This document shows positions 16,378 to 25,903 of a stretch of 40,465 nucleotides of DNA, piece after piece. The DNA comes from Candidatus Rokuibacteriota bacterium (GTDB lineage Bacteria > Methylomirabilota > Methylomirabilia > Rokubacteriales > CSP1-6), in the NCBI GenBank assembly GCA_003221455.1, contig QHRX01000021.1, positions 1-40,465 of the forward strand. The letters run 5' to 3'. Each line of letters begins with the position of its first letter. The stretch's first letter is position 1. Under the pieces are notes generated by a model. It was not told the DNA's origin, did not search any database, and saw nothing but the letters and a program-made list of their open reading frames with translations. Both the position numbers and the translations under genes were made by a program.

Positions 16378-17625
16378 ATGAAGAACCGCGTGCTGAGTAT
16401 CCAACGGCGAGCGGCGCGGCCCGCAGCCAGCAGCGAGCTCGACATCGCCCGACACGGGCCAGCCGGTCCCGGGCGCGCCCTCTACGACCACCTGTTCGGC
16501 CAGCGCTGGTCGGTCATGGGGTCGTCCTTGGCTCTCGGGGCGATGAATGTGTTCCTCTTCGCCTTCGACCGACCGTGGACTGCGTCCGATGGCGTCCGGA
16601 ATTGGGGCGACGCGTTCCTGCATCGAGTCGGCGTTCTCGATGGCGGTGACCTCGTGTCGCCCTGGCTCTACCTGGGTTCGCTCCTCAACCTCGGTCTGCT
16701 CGCTGGGGCGTTCGGGGCCGCGCTCCTGAGCCGGGAGTTCGCGGTCCGGATCGCACCCGCGGGCGAGCTCCTCAAAGGGGGGCTCGGCGGGCTCTTGATG
16801 GGGATCGGCTCCGTGTTGGCGTTCGGCTGCAACATCGGCGGGTTCTTCAGCGCCCTCTCGGCCCTGTCGCTCTCAGGCCTGGTCATGATGATCGGACTCG
16901 GGATCGGCGCCTACGCCGGTCTCCGCTACGTCCTGTGGGAAGTGGAGCACTGGCCCGGGCTGAGCGAGGGCGGGGCCCGTCGATTCGGTGTGCCTGGCTC
17001 GACCCGGATCGGGTGGCAGCCGGCCACCGGCGTGTTCGTCCTTGTCCTGGCGCTCCTCGGCGCGCTCGCATACGACGAGTCGGGTTACACGCCGCAGGGA
17101 GGCTTCCTGCTCTTCGGGGTGACGTTCGGAGTCATTTTGCAGCGGTCCCGATTCTGCCTCGTCCGGGCGTTCCGCGAGCCGTTTATGACGGGCGACGGCG
17201 AGCATACCCGGGGGGCGGCCTTGGCGCTCGTCGCCAGTATGGTGGGATGTTCCATCCTCAAGTTCACCAATCTCAAGGATCCCGGCGACTGGGTGTTCCC
17301 CGGATGCTGGGTCGGGGCCCTCTTCGGAGGGCTCCTATTCGGCTTCGGAATGGTCCTGGCAGGCGGCTGCGGCGCCGGAGTGATCTGGCGCGCCGGCGAG
17401 GGACACGTCAAGCTCTGGGTGGCAGTGGGGATGTTTGCCCTTGGGGCGTCGTCGACACGGCTCCTGCTGACGTGGCTCGATCTCCTCGACCGCCTCGGGG
17501 TCGCCGTCTTCCTCCCCTCGATCGTGGGCTGGGGAGGCGCGATGCTACTGGTCGGCGCGCTGATGGCCGCCTGGTACGTGTTCGCGACCTGGAACGAGCA
17601 GTCGAGGACCTTCAGTTTACTGTGA
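16378..17625 (+). CDS. YeeE/YedE (TsuA-like) sulfur-compound/thiosulfate transporter
   Basis: Two-repeat membrane protein with conserved Cys motifs VLAFGCNIGGFFSALS and LAGGCGAGVIWRAGEGH. Confidence 0.9.
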   Translation: MKNRVLSIQRRAARPAASSELDIARHGPAGPGRALYDHLFGQRWSVMGSSLALGAMNVFLFAFDRPWTASDGVRNWGDAFLHRVGVLDGGDLVSPWLYLGSLLNLGLLAGAFGAALLSREFAVRIAPAGELLKGGLGGLLMGIGSVLAFGCNIGGFFSALSALSLSGLVMMIGLGIGAYAGLRYVLWEVEHWPGLSEGGARRFGVPGSTRIGWQPATGVFVLVLALLGALAYDESGYTPQGGFLLFGVTFGVILQRSRFCLVRAFREPFMTGDGEHTRGAALALVASMVGCSILKFTNLKDPGDWVFPGCWVGALFGGLLFGFGMVLAGGCGAGVIWRAGEGHVKLWVAVGMFALGASSTRLLLTWLDLLDRLGVAVFLPSIVGWGGAMLLVGALMAAWYVFATWNEQSRTFSLL

Positions 17626-17730
17626 CGAGGCTCGTCGCCACGAACGCGCCAGTTGACCGGTAGGGCACTCGCCGATCCGGCCGGGGGAGCCTGGCGGCGA
17701 CCAGAAGATCGAGAACCGGCGTGAGGACGT

Positions 17731-18363
17731 TCAGATCCCGCTCGCCGGCAGTTGGAAGCTGGGACGCGTCGGCGCCGGCCGGTCCGCGCCGGCCATGAGG
17801 GAGGTCGACCCACCCAGGCATTCAGAGGGGTTCTCGTACGCCACCAGGTCGGCATGACCCGTCCGGGTGCGCCCCCCGGCTGTTCCATTTACTGTAGTGG
17901 CGCAGCACACTCTACCGTCGTGTCGACTCGCAAGCGCGCCCCGCGGGTTCACCCGCCGCTGCCGAGCGATCTGCACCACTCGCTCCAACATGGGCGTGAG
18001 CGTCTCGGGGCCGAGAAGGTGCGCGAGGCGGATCAGCGTCTTGGCGTCGGGCACGCGCTCGCAATCGATGGGACAGAAGGCCCGATAGACGAGGCTGGCC
18101 CGGACCTCGCGCTCACATTCGTCGAAGCTCCAGTTATGGAGATGCTTGAGCAGAAGCATGCGGAGGACGACCGCGGCGGGCGTTCCGAGGCGCCCGCGAG
18201 CGCCGCTCAGCGGGTGGCGGCGGAGAGCGGCGGCGACGAGGTCGACGAGGTCTTCATCGTCCAAGAGCTCGTCGATCGCCCGGAGCTCGGGGGCCCAGAG
18301 CTTGTCACCATCGGGCAGCAGTATCTCGAAGACGCTGCGTTGCGCATACGCGCGACGGACCAT
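17731..18363 (-). pseudogene. IS5/IS1182-like DDE transposase, N-terminal half only, frameshifted
   Basis: MVRRAYAQRSVFEILLPDGDKLWAPELRAIDELLDDEDLVDLV...CEREVRASLVYRAFCPIDCERVPDAKTLIRLAHLLGPE; expected ..VDTTVVE.. follows in a shifted frame, then homology ends. Confidence 0.8.
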
Positions 18364-18909
18364 GGCGCCCCATCGAGACGGGTCGGCTACGGTGTGCTGG
18401 CGATGCGAATGTCGACGCGAACATCACCGACGACGATGAGGCCCAACGAGCGCAAGCGTCAAGGAAATTGAGCGTTCTGTCGATGGCGCGACGGCGCTCC
18501 CCCGCGAGCGCCGTGCCTTCTGCACCGGGAAGTAGCTAGCGGCTTCGAGCACTCCCTCACGTCCCATGCCGGCAGCGCGCGGGCGCCCAGCCCGTGACAA
18601 GCCGTCCAGCAGGCCGCCCGGGGACGAGTTCGACAGGCTACGCTACGGCCCCGAGGCGGCCACCACGGACTGGACGATGCGTGACGACTCCACACGCTGA
18701 AGACTAAGAATCATCGCAAATATGCAGCGGCCCGCGTATGCGGGAGAACGCCACGACGTCACAGCGACTCGTTAAAGATTCTCAGCTGTCAAGATCGCTG
18801 CATTTGGTTGGGTAGACCCGATTCACGGGGAAACCGCTTTTCTCCAGACGGTAGGCAAGGGGTGCGTACTCGCGCGGACACCGGACCTGGGACCTTCGAA
18901 TAAAGGGGC

Positions 18910-19008
18910 GGCACGGGCAAATACAAGGGAATCAACGGCAGCAATACCTTTGTTGGCGTTACCCAAGTGAACTGGCAGGACGGTACGTCAACAGGCTACG
19001 CGACCTAG
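18910..19008 (+). pseudogene. Short degraded coding fragment
   Basis: GTGKYKGINGSNTFVGVTQVNWQDGTSTGYAT* reads as the tail of a beta-rich secreted domain, ending at a TAG. Confidence 0.35.
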
Positions 19009-19252
19009 AATCGCTAATCGCGCCGGCAGCCTGGCTGGCGGCGGCTCCGCCGTCGCCGGTTTCGGGATGGTGCCAGGCAACACGCGTAGGGCGGCGTGCC
19101 CGCGCTCGCTTGCGCTATCTTGCGCTGAACGAACCGGGAAACGATGTGATTTCGAGTGCGCGCCTGTCGGCTGAGTGCGTCTGTGACGCGAGCGGTCAAC
19201 GCAAGAAGCTTCAAGCGGATCGAGAAGTTATGCGAAAGTGAGCGAGAAAAGA

Positions 19253-19277
19253 GGGGGCCGGCCTTGCGCCGGCCCCC
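19253..19277 (-). terminator. Strong GC hairpin adjoining the distal tRNA-Asp repeat
   Basis: GGGGGCCGGC-cttgc-GCCGGCCCCC; on the minus strand followed by CTCTTTTCTC. Confidence 0.55.
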
Positions 19278-19279
19278 GA

Positions 19280-19335
19280 CAATCCAGAGGTCGCGGGGTC
19301 GAATCCCGTCGAGCCCGCCATTAATTCAAGACCTT
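19280..19335 (+). repeat. Direct repeat copy 2: tRNA-Asp 3' fragment (putative attR)
   Basis: caatccagaggtcgcggggtcgaatcccgtcgagcccgccattaattcaagacctt; 1 mismatch (3039 vs 19298). Confidence 0.9.
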
Positions 19336-19718
19336 AGTCGACCCGACTCGACGTCGACAGATGTCGACTTGTCCCGGACTTGTCCCTTTCTCGGCCAGCC
19401 TCGTCTTCACCCTCGGGCTGAGAAGATCGGGAGCTACCAGCTGCTGAGGAGCCCCAATCCAAGAGCCAGCGGCCGGAGCCTGAGCACTCCTCGCGAGAGT
19501 CGGCGAGAAGTTCGCCCCGTGCAGGCGGAGTGCGCGGCGGACCGAGCGGATCAACAGAACGCGAAAAATCGACGCTGTCGATCCGAAGGGCTCCCGTTCG
19601 ACTACAATAGCGCGAGCCTATGGAAGGAGGGGACTGGCAGAAGTGGGCCGAGAAGGACCGGCGGAAGAATGTTCCAGGAATCCGGCGACCGAAAGCATCT
19701 CCTTAGGAGGCTGACGTC

Positions 19719-20165
19719 ATGACAATCGTGAAAAACGTGGTACTGGGGTCGTTTTTGGCCGCGCTCGCCGGTGTCTCGTACGTTGCCGGTGCGGTCGCCG
19801 CCGATACGGGCACGATGATCCCGGCGGGAGAGATCGTCTTCGAGCCCATCGCGCCGGATTCGCCGGTGCAGGTCGCGAAGCTATGGGGGGATCGGAGCCA
19901 GGGCGAGCACGGCATGCTGCTCAAGATTCCCGTCGGATTCGAGGCGGGACTTCACTCGCACACCGGGGACTACCACGCCATCAACCTCCAGGGCACCTGG
20001 GTGCACACGCTGGCGGACGGCCAGACGAAAGAACTCCCCGCCGGATCTTACGTGATGCAGCCGGGTGTGCAGAATCACAACGATGTCTGCAAGGGCCCGA
20101 ACGACTGCATCCTCTTCATCTATCAGAAGGTAAAGGGCGACTTCATCCCGGCCAAAGCACAGTAG
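19719..20165 (+). CDS. Secreted cupin-like (DUF4437/ChrR-type) protein
   Basis: Signal peptide; LKIPVGFEAGLHSHTGDYHAINLQGTWVHTLADGQTKELPAGSYVMQPGVQNHNDVCKGPNDCILFIYQKVKGDF. Confidence 0.8.
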   Translation: MTIVKNVVLGSFLAALAGVSYVAGAVAADTGTMIPAGEIVFEPIAPDSPVQVAKLWGDRSQGEHGMLLKIPVGFEAGLHSHTGDYHAINLQGTWVHTLADGQTKELPAGSYVMQPGVQNHNDVCKGPNDCILFIYQKVKGDFIPAKAQ

Positions 20166-20313
20166 GTACTCGTGGCCGTTGCCGCTCGTGCCGCATGAAA
20201 TGGGCGAGCATCGCGGCAGTCGCGGTTCTGGCAATGTCGCATCGCCGCCCTGACGCGAGCTCGTCGGCGGGTGTTGAGGCGATCGAAAATATCTCGGCGG
20301 GACCCAAGCCCTT

Positions 20314-20365
20314 CCAGAAGGCGCGGGCTCAAGTCCCGTCGAGCGCGCCATTAATTCAAGACCTT
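20314..20365 (+). repeat. Direct repeat copy 3: diverged tRNA-Asp 3' fragment
   Basis: ccagaaggcgcgggctcaagtcccgtcgagcgcgccattaattcaagacctt; about 46/52 identical to the tRNA copy, last 16 nt exact. Confidence 0.8.
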
Positions 20366-20477
20366 AGCCGATCAGCGGATTTCGACGGATAGCGTCCACA
20401 TTGCGACCGATAGTCTCGGGGGTGGCATTACGCAGGGGCTGGCGCGGCGGACGACGACGGGGCCATGATGGGGTGCG

Positions 20478-20678
20478 ATGTGGATCGATCCACTGATCGT
20501 CGTAACGGCGCTCGTGCTGTACGCGGCCCTGCTGTTCATTTTGCTCGCGTGGGTGAGTCGCACGTACAGCCTGGTCCAGCAGATCGTCACGTTCCTGACG
20601 CGGCATGGGCTCGTGCTCGATGAGCCCGAAGACGATGAAAAGGACGGTGATGAGCATCAATCGCCGCCTAATCTGTAA
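20478..20678 (+). CDS. Small single-pass membrane protein
   Basis: MWIDPLIVVTALVLYAALLFILLAWVSRTYSLVQQIV...DEPEDDEKDGDEHQ. Confidence 0.45.
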   Translation: MWIDPLIVVTALVLYAALLFILLAWVSRTYSLVQQIVTFLTRHGLVLDEPEDDEKDGDEHQSPPNL

Positions 20679-20789
20679 ATCGAATCAGCGCACAGTGCAT
20701 GGGGTGCACCAGCGACGTCGCCGCTGCGGCGCCTCGGCCGACCCCGATACCCGTCGTGGGCCGGTCCGCACGGAACGAGAGAGCTTCCT

Positions 20790-21455
20790 ATGGCGAAGAA
20801 AAAGGGCACAGGGCTGCTCATGGTCTGGGCTGATGTCCCGGCCGATAAAGAGCAGGCATTCAACCACTGGTACAACGAAGAGCATCTCGCCGAGCGCCTC
20901 TCGGTGCCTGGCTTTTTGAGTGGGGCCCGCTACGACGCGGTGAAGGGTGGACCCAAGCATCTCGCCTGTTACGAACTGGACACCGTCGCCGTGCTGGAGA
21001 GCGAGGCGTACAAGCGCGTCCAGGCGCACCCTACGGAATGGACCCGGCGCTGCTCCCCCGAGGTCATTGGAACCACCTACATCCGTAACGTCTATACGCT
21101 AATCCATCCGAAGACAGTGACGACGGAAGTCGCCGAAACGGATATGGCGCCGGTCCTCCAGATCGGACGCATGGATGTGCCACCTGAGATCGATGTTGAG
21201 TTCAACAGCTGGTACGACACCATCTACGTGCCCAATTACGAGAAGGTCCCGGGCGTGATTCGCGGTCGACGCTATCGAGCGGTGACGGGCACGCCCCTAT
21301 ATCTCACGCTATACGAGTTCGAGCACCCACAGGTATCCGAAAGCGCCGCGTGGGCCGCCCAGCGGGACATCTCGCCAGTGACGCATCGCATACGACCATA
21401 CATGCGGCACGCCCCAGGCTCACCTGGCATCTGGGTCAAGACGTTTCAGCTCTGA
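20790..21455 (+). CDS. Tandem dimeric alpha/beta-barrel (EthD/DUF4286-like) protein
   Basis: Two related halves: ADVPADKEQAFNHWYNEEHLAERLSVPGFLSGARYDAV... and MDVPPEIDVEFNSWYDTIYVPNYEKVPGVIRGRRYRAV. Confidence 0.75.
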   Translation: MAKKKGTGLLMVWADVPADKEQAFNHWYNEEHLAERLSVPGFLSGARYDAVKGGPKHLACYELDTVAVLESEAYKRVQAHPTEWTRRCSPEVIGTTYIRNVYTLIHPKTVTTEVAETDMAPVLQIGRMDVPPEIDVEFNSWYDTIYVPNYEKVPGVIRGRRYRAVTGTPLYLTLYEFEHPQVSESAAWAAQRDISPVTHRIRPYMRHAPGSPGIWVKTFQL

Positions 21456-21559
21456 ACGGGCGGTGTGGCTGGCCGGCGTTATTTTCCGTCCTCCAGGGTG
21501 AGTTCCGTCGAGCCCGCCCTCGCTCTTCCAGGGTGAGCAACTTCTCGGGATGTCAACGG

Positions 21560-22010
21560 CCAGGCGCCCCTTCGGCGCCCGACATGCGGAGCCCGGCGAG
21601 TACCGGGAGGTGCTGGGACTCACGCCCCCATTCTGCCTACGAATTGGCGAGCGGACCAGGCCGACGCCGAGCTCCTGCAGGATGCGCCCGAGGTGGGTGG
21701 GGTGCTGGGCGCCATGCAGTTCTTTTTCGAGCGACCAGTGGTCGTCATTGCGCGCGAGGATGTTGAGGCGGTCGCCGTAGACCGCGAGAAGCAGGCCGTA
21801 CTGCCGGAAGACCTGGTCGAAGATGAGCCGTGGAGATCCTCGGTGGGGCGGAAGTGCAGGGCGAGGATCCGCGAGGTGGCGTCATCGATCGCGCCCAGAG
21901 GCCGGGGTAGGCTGTGGTGATGAGGGCGATGATGCGCTGCCGCAGATCCGCGTCGAGGCGGCGCGGGGAGGGCCGCCCGCGGCTGCGATGCAGCAAGCCC
22001 CGCGGCCCGT
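21560..22010 (-). pseudogene. ISNCY-like transposase remnant, frameshifted
   Basis: Minus frames give RSRGRPSPRRLDADLRQRIIALITTAYPG then RLIFDQVFRQYGLLLAVYGDRLNILARNDDHWSLEKELHGAQHPTHLGRILQELGVGLVRS. Confidence 0.7.
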
Positions 22011-22206
22011 CGCGGGAGAAGCGCTGCTTGGAATTGGCGGACCGAGATGGGGTGACATTTTCACGGAACAGTTAGCCATGACATTTTTATAGAGCAACAG
22101 CAGAGTTTGTCGTAGCCCTTGACAACTTCCCTTCCGAGTTGCACACTCCATCCCCTTCCAGTGCCTCCATCGTCTGGGGGGCTGACCCTGAGGCGGGGTG
22201 ATATAG

Positions 22207-23253
22207 ATGAACGCAGCGACGCTGTCCAACCTGCTGATGCGGGTGTTCATGAATGATCTCGCGATCGACCTCGGCACAGCGAACACCCTGGTGTTCAGGC
22301 GTGGCGTGGGCATCATCCTCAACGAGCCCTCCATCGTCGCCATCCACGAAGCCGACCAGTCCATCATCGCAATAGGACGCGACGCCAAGGCAATGCTCGG
22401 GCGGACGCCCGGGCATATTCGGGCCATTCGGCCACTGAAGGACGGGGTCATCGCCGACTTCGACGTCACCAGACAGATGCTCGACTACCTGATCTCGAAG
22501 GCGCGTATCTCGCGTCAAGCGATCGTCCGGCCTCGCGTGGTGATTGGGGTGCCATCGGGCATCACGCAAGTGGAACGCCGGGCCGTGCGCACCGCGGGGA
22601 TGCAGGCGGGGGCGCGAGAAGTGTACTTGATTGAAGAGCCGATGGCCGCTGCGCTCGGCGCGGGCATAGCTGTTTCGGAGCCTGACGGGACCCTGATTGT
22701 CGACATCGGCGGCGGAACGACCGAGGTGGCGGTCATTGCCCTAGCGGGTGTCGTTTATTGCAAATCGGTCCGGCTCGCGGGCGACGAAATGGATGAGGCG
22801 ATCGTCGAGTACGTCAGGAAGCACTACAACCTGCTGGTGGGCGAGCGTCAAGCCGAAGAGATCAAGGTCACTCTGGGCTCCGCACGTCCCGTCGACGATG
22901 AGCTCCGCATGATGGAGATCAAGGGGCGAGACCTCGTCGACGGCCTCCCGAAATCGGTCGTAATCACTGAAGAGGAAGTCCGCGAAGCCTTGCGGGAGAC
23001 GGTGACGACGATCATCGAGACGGTCCACGCGTGCCTTGAGCGGACGCCGCCGGAGCTAGCGGCCGACATTTCAGATCGGGGAATCGTGCTGACGGGAGGC
23101 GGCGCCCTTCTTCGGGGACTCGATCGAGCACTGCGGGAAGACACCGGACTTCCTGTGACGGTGGCCGACGATCCCCTGTCATGCGTCGCGCTGGGTGTGG
23201 GGAAGATGCTCGACCAGGTCGACCTCTTGGCGAGGGTCGCCATGCCGGACTGA
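22207..23253 (+). CDS. mreB: MreB-family rod-shape actin homolog
   Basis: LAIDLGTANTLVFRRGVGIILNEPSIVAI...RVVIGVPSGITQVERRAV...LIEEPMAAALGAGI...LIVDIGGGTTEVAVIALAGVV. Confidence 0.95.
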   Translation: MNAATLSNLLMRVFMNDLAIDLGTANTLVFRRGVGIILNEPSIVAIHEADQSIIAIGRDAKAMLGRTPGHIRAIRPLKDGVIADFDVTRQMLDYLISKARISRQAIVRPRVVIGVPSGITQVERRAVRTAGMQAGAREVYLIEEPMAAALGAGIAVSEPDGTLIVDIGGGTTEVAVIALAGVVYCKSVRLAGDEMDEAIVEYVRKHYNLLVGERQAEEIKVTLGSARPVDDELRMMEIKGRDLVDGLPKSVVITEEEVREALRETVTTIIETVHACLERTPPELAADISDRGIVLTGGGALLRGLDRALREDTGLPVTVADDPLSCVALGVGKMLDQVDLLARVAMPD

Positions 23254-23535
23254 TGTCTCGGCGCGTGTGGGCAAGTGTGTTTCGAGTCCCAGAAGGCTGG
23301 CGAGCCGGCCGCCTGCCGCCGTCGGGCGGCACCTCCCAGTCCCGGCCCCAGGCCGGAGAAAGCCCCCCCTGCCTCACCCGCGGGATGCCGGCGTCGAGGA
23401 GCGTGTAGACCGTCCGACCAGGCAAACCGTGAAGTAGAACTGCGTCGTGGTGGATCGCTTTGCCCTATCCCGGCCCGAGAGCCAGTCTCGCGAGAGGGAC
23501 CCTTGCGTCGGCCCTCCTCGGCGAGCGGCCGGCGG

Positions 23536-23973
23536 TCAGTGTCGAGGCCGATCTGAGAGTTTGACCGCGAGCGCGCGCAACCGCTCGAGCGTTTGCGGGC
23601 TCAGCATGGCGGCGAAGCCGGCGGGATCGGCCTGCGCGCGCGTGAGGGCCTGGCTCATCACCTTTTCATCTCCGCCTGAGCCGCGCACGAGATCCTCGAA
23701 GATTTGCCCGGCAAGCTCATAGACTTCCTGGGTGAGTGCCGCGGACCCACCCGTCAGCGATTGTATCTGTTGGTCGGCCTTCCCTGCCTGCGTGTTGCCC
23801 GCCATCAGGCCGTTCCGAAGCGCCGGATCCTGGAGCATTTGGAGCACCGAGGCGAGTGCCTCTTGGGATGTCGGATCGAGGGCCTGGGCACCCGCCCGGC
23901 CACAGGCCAACGTGAGCAGCACCGTCGCGACCAGGACGCTCGACGTCAATCGGGTTCTCATGACTGTCAACAT
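23536..23973 (-). CDS. Secreted hypothetical protein
   Basis: Signal peptide/lipobox-like VLLTLACGRAGAQ; coherent 145-aa ORF. Confidence 0.5.
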   Translation of the reverse strand: MLTVMRTRLTSSVLVATVLLTLACGRAGAQALDPTSQEALASVLQMLQDPALRNGLMAGNTQAGKADQQIQSLTGGSAALTQEVYELAGQIFEDLVRGSGGDEKVMSQALTRAQADPAGFAAMLSPQTLERLRALAVKLSDRPRH

Positions 23974-24224
23974 AACAACCGGTTCACGGATAGACGCGAT
24001 TTTATCTCTGGGGTGCCACTGGGCCGCTACGCCACCCGCATCCGTCCTTCGTCATTCCGGCGAGCCCGATCTTCTCGCGCCCCTCCACGGCCCGTGTGGG
24101 TTCGCGCCCCAGCGCTCACATAGCTCGCCCAAGGAGTGAGCCTGGGCCGGCCCGACGCCGGGCGGTTCCGGTATCGACGCTTTTCCTCGGGTTCGGCGGG
24201 CACCCTGGCGCAACATAGGGCGGG

Positions 24225-24458
24225 ATGGACGCCGAGCTGATTCGGGCAAAGATCCGGCACAAGCTCCGAACCGGAGACCTGCCGGACCGGCACTTGCTCG
24301 TCCTCGCGATCGGTCCGGGCACGGGCAAACGGTGCAACGCGTGTGACCGGGAGATCTACCCGTCCGACGTCCAGTGCCAGTGTGATCTCGCCGTCGGTGG
24401 CGGTGTGTGGTTCCACAAGACCTGTTTCGCGCTCTGGAAGCGGGTGCTGCGCGGGTGA
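24225..24458 (+). CDS. Small Cys-rich putative zinc-binding protein
   Basis: KRCNACDREIYPSDVQCQCDLAVGGGVWFHKTCFALWKR. Confidence 0.6.
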   Translation: MDAELIRAKIRHKLRTGDLPDRHLLVLAIGPGTGKRCNACDREIYPSDVQCQCDLAVGGGVWFHKTCFALWKRVLRG

Positions 24459-24756
24459 CTACGCCCGGCGTTGGGAGTGTCCGGGAGTCAGCAGCCTGCC
24501 TCTTGGTCGAGGGCCTCCGTTCTGGGAGGAAGCCAATCGGGGCGGCCCGGATCGCTGGCGTCTCGAATCGGGCGGCTGAGCGGCATTTCGCACGGCGCGT
24601 TCCCCGGCACGCGATGACACCCGACTCGATCCAAGAGCGCCTGCAGCGATCCGCCGCCCGTCGGGAGCCGACTGTCGGTCGGCTGTGCCGTCGGCTCTCG
24701 AGTCGCCCTCGACCGGTTCGCGCGCGGTGAACCGTCCAATCGACGTGGTGATTCGC

Positions 24757-25509
24757 TCAGTTATATTCGCGCACATGATCCTCGAACAGACTGCGGCATT
24801 TCGCCTTCAACTGCGGCGCGACCCCAAGTAGGAAATCCCAAGACTCCATGCTTCCACCCGCGACGGCAGTCTCCGCCGACCGATCAACGAAGGAGGGACC
24901 CTTGACCGCCGAGGTGAGCTCGTAGTGAACCAGTCGTTCTTTCGTCACTGCGTCGACGAACGTCATCCGAAGACAGTAATTGGTCCGATAGGCCGGCGGC
25001 ATCTTGTGGGGCTCCGGACCTGGTTGGGGTGGGAAATCCGAGAGGGTAAGAATGTTTGCCAGATCAATCGCCGCCTGGCGAGAAACTCGGGGAATCGTCG
25101 TCAGCGGGCCGCCATACTTGGAGATCGCGTACTTTAGCCGACGTTTTTGAAGCGCCGTCGGGTCAAGATCAAACGAAGCCGCGAATACTTCAAGATCCTC
25201 GATCGAACGCCCTTTGCTCTGGATGGTCAGAATCTTCAGATTGTTTCTGTTGTCGATTCTGAAGTCTAAGGAGAGGGTCTGCGTGGCCTCGCTTCTGAAC
25301 ACTTGGAGCTCTCTGTGCTCGTCTCTCCACGCGGCAATCGGTGCGAGGAACAGCGCAATCAGGCCAAAAGCAAGAAAGATCCGTCCGGACATACTTTGAC
25401 GCGTGAAGGCGCCGTAAGCGGTCATGGCAGTGCCAAGAAGTCCGCTTAACAATGCGAAGCTGTTGGTCACGATGGCGGCCAGGAGCGCCACGAATTCGGA
25501 CCAGGCCAT
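24757..25509 (-). CDS. Hypothetical membrane-anchored protein
   Basis: Two N-terminal hydrophobic segments then a soluble domain; lower-GC region, no competing ORF. Confidence 0.55.
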   Translation of the reverse strand: MAWSEFVALLAAIVTNSFALLSGLLGTAMTAYGAFTRQSMSGRIFLAFGLIALFLAPIAAWRDEHRELQVFRSEATQTLSLDFRIDNRNNLKILTIQSKGRSIEDLEVFAASFDLDPTALQKRRLKYAISKYGGPLTTIPRVSRQAAIDLANILTLSDFPPQPGPEPHKMPPAYRTNYCLRMTFVDAVTKERLVHYELTSAVKGPSFVDRSAETAVAGGSMESWDFLLGVAPQLKAKCRSLFEDHVREYN

Positions 25510-25801
25510 GAGTCGATCTTACCCCTGGCCCAGTTCGAGCCGCGCAGAGTGGCCGGCCCCCTTATGGGGACGCGCGGCCTCGGGGCACGCCGCTGTCCAG
25601 GCGCGAGGGGCTGGCGCCGCCGCTCGCCGACGGCGCGGGAGGCGCCGGAGGTGGCCTCTCCGGCCGAGGTAGGCTTCGCCTAGCGCGCCACGAAGCCCGG
25701 AACCGGGACCTTTCTGGCCCCCGGAGAGGGCACGATCCCCTCAGACGGCAGACGTCCGCGCCCCGACCCGACCGCCGTCGGCCATCGTCGGGCCGAGAAC
25801 C

Positions 25802-25903
25802 CTACCGGAGCAGCCGGTGGAGAAGAATCCCAGCCGCGATACACTCCACGACCGCGGCGAAGGTGAGGATCGTCTCCATCAGCGCGTCGAGGAAGAGCGA
25901 CAT
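25802..25903 (-). CDS. 33-aa hydrophobic microprotein
   Basis: MSLFLDALMETILTFAAVVECIAAGILLHRLLR at the C-terminus of ORF 25802..26032. Confidence 0.35.
   Translation of the reverse strand: MSLFLDALMETILTFAAVVECIAAGILLHRLLR

Noticed and set aside
21501-21520. Possible fourth tRNA-Asp fragment (ttccgtcgagcccgcc)
   Set aside because: Only about 16 nt match, lacks the attaattcaagacctt extension, and could be chance in GC-rich DNA
23281-23425. Minus-strand fragment TVYTLLDAGIPRVRQGGLSPAWGRDWEVPPDGG downstream of mreB
   Set aside because: Reads somewhat protein-like but I cannot assign a family, and it may be chance; would need blastx
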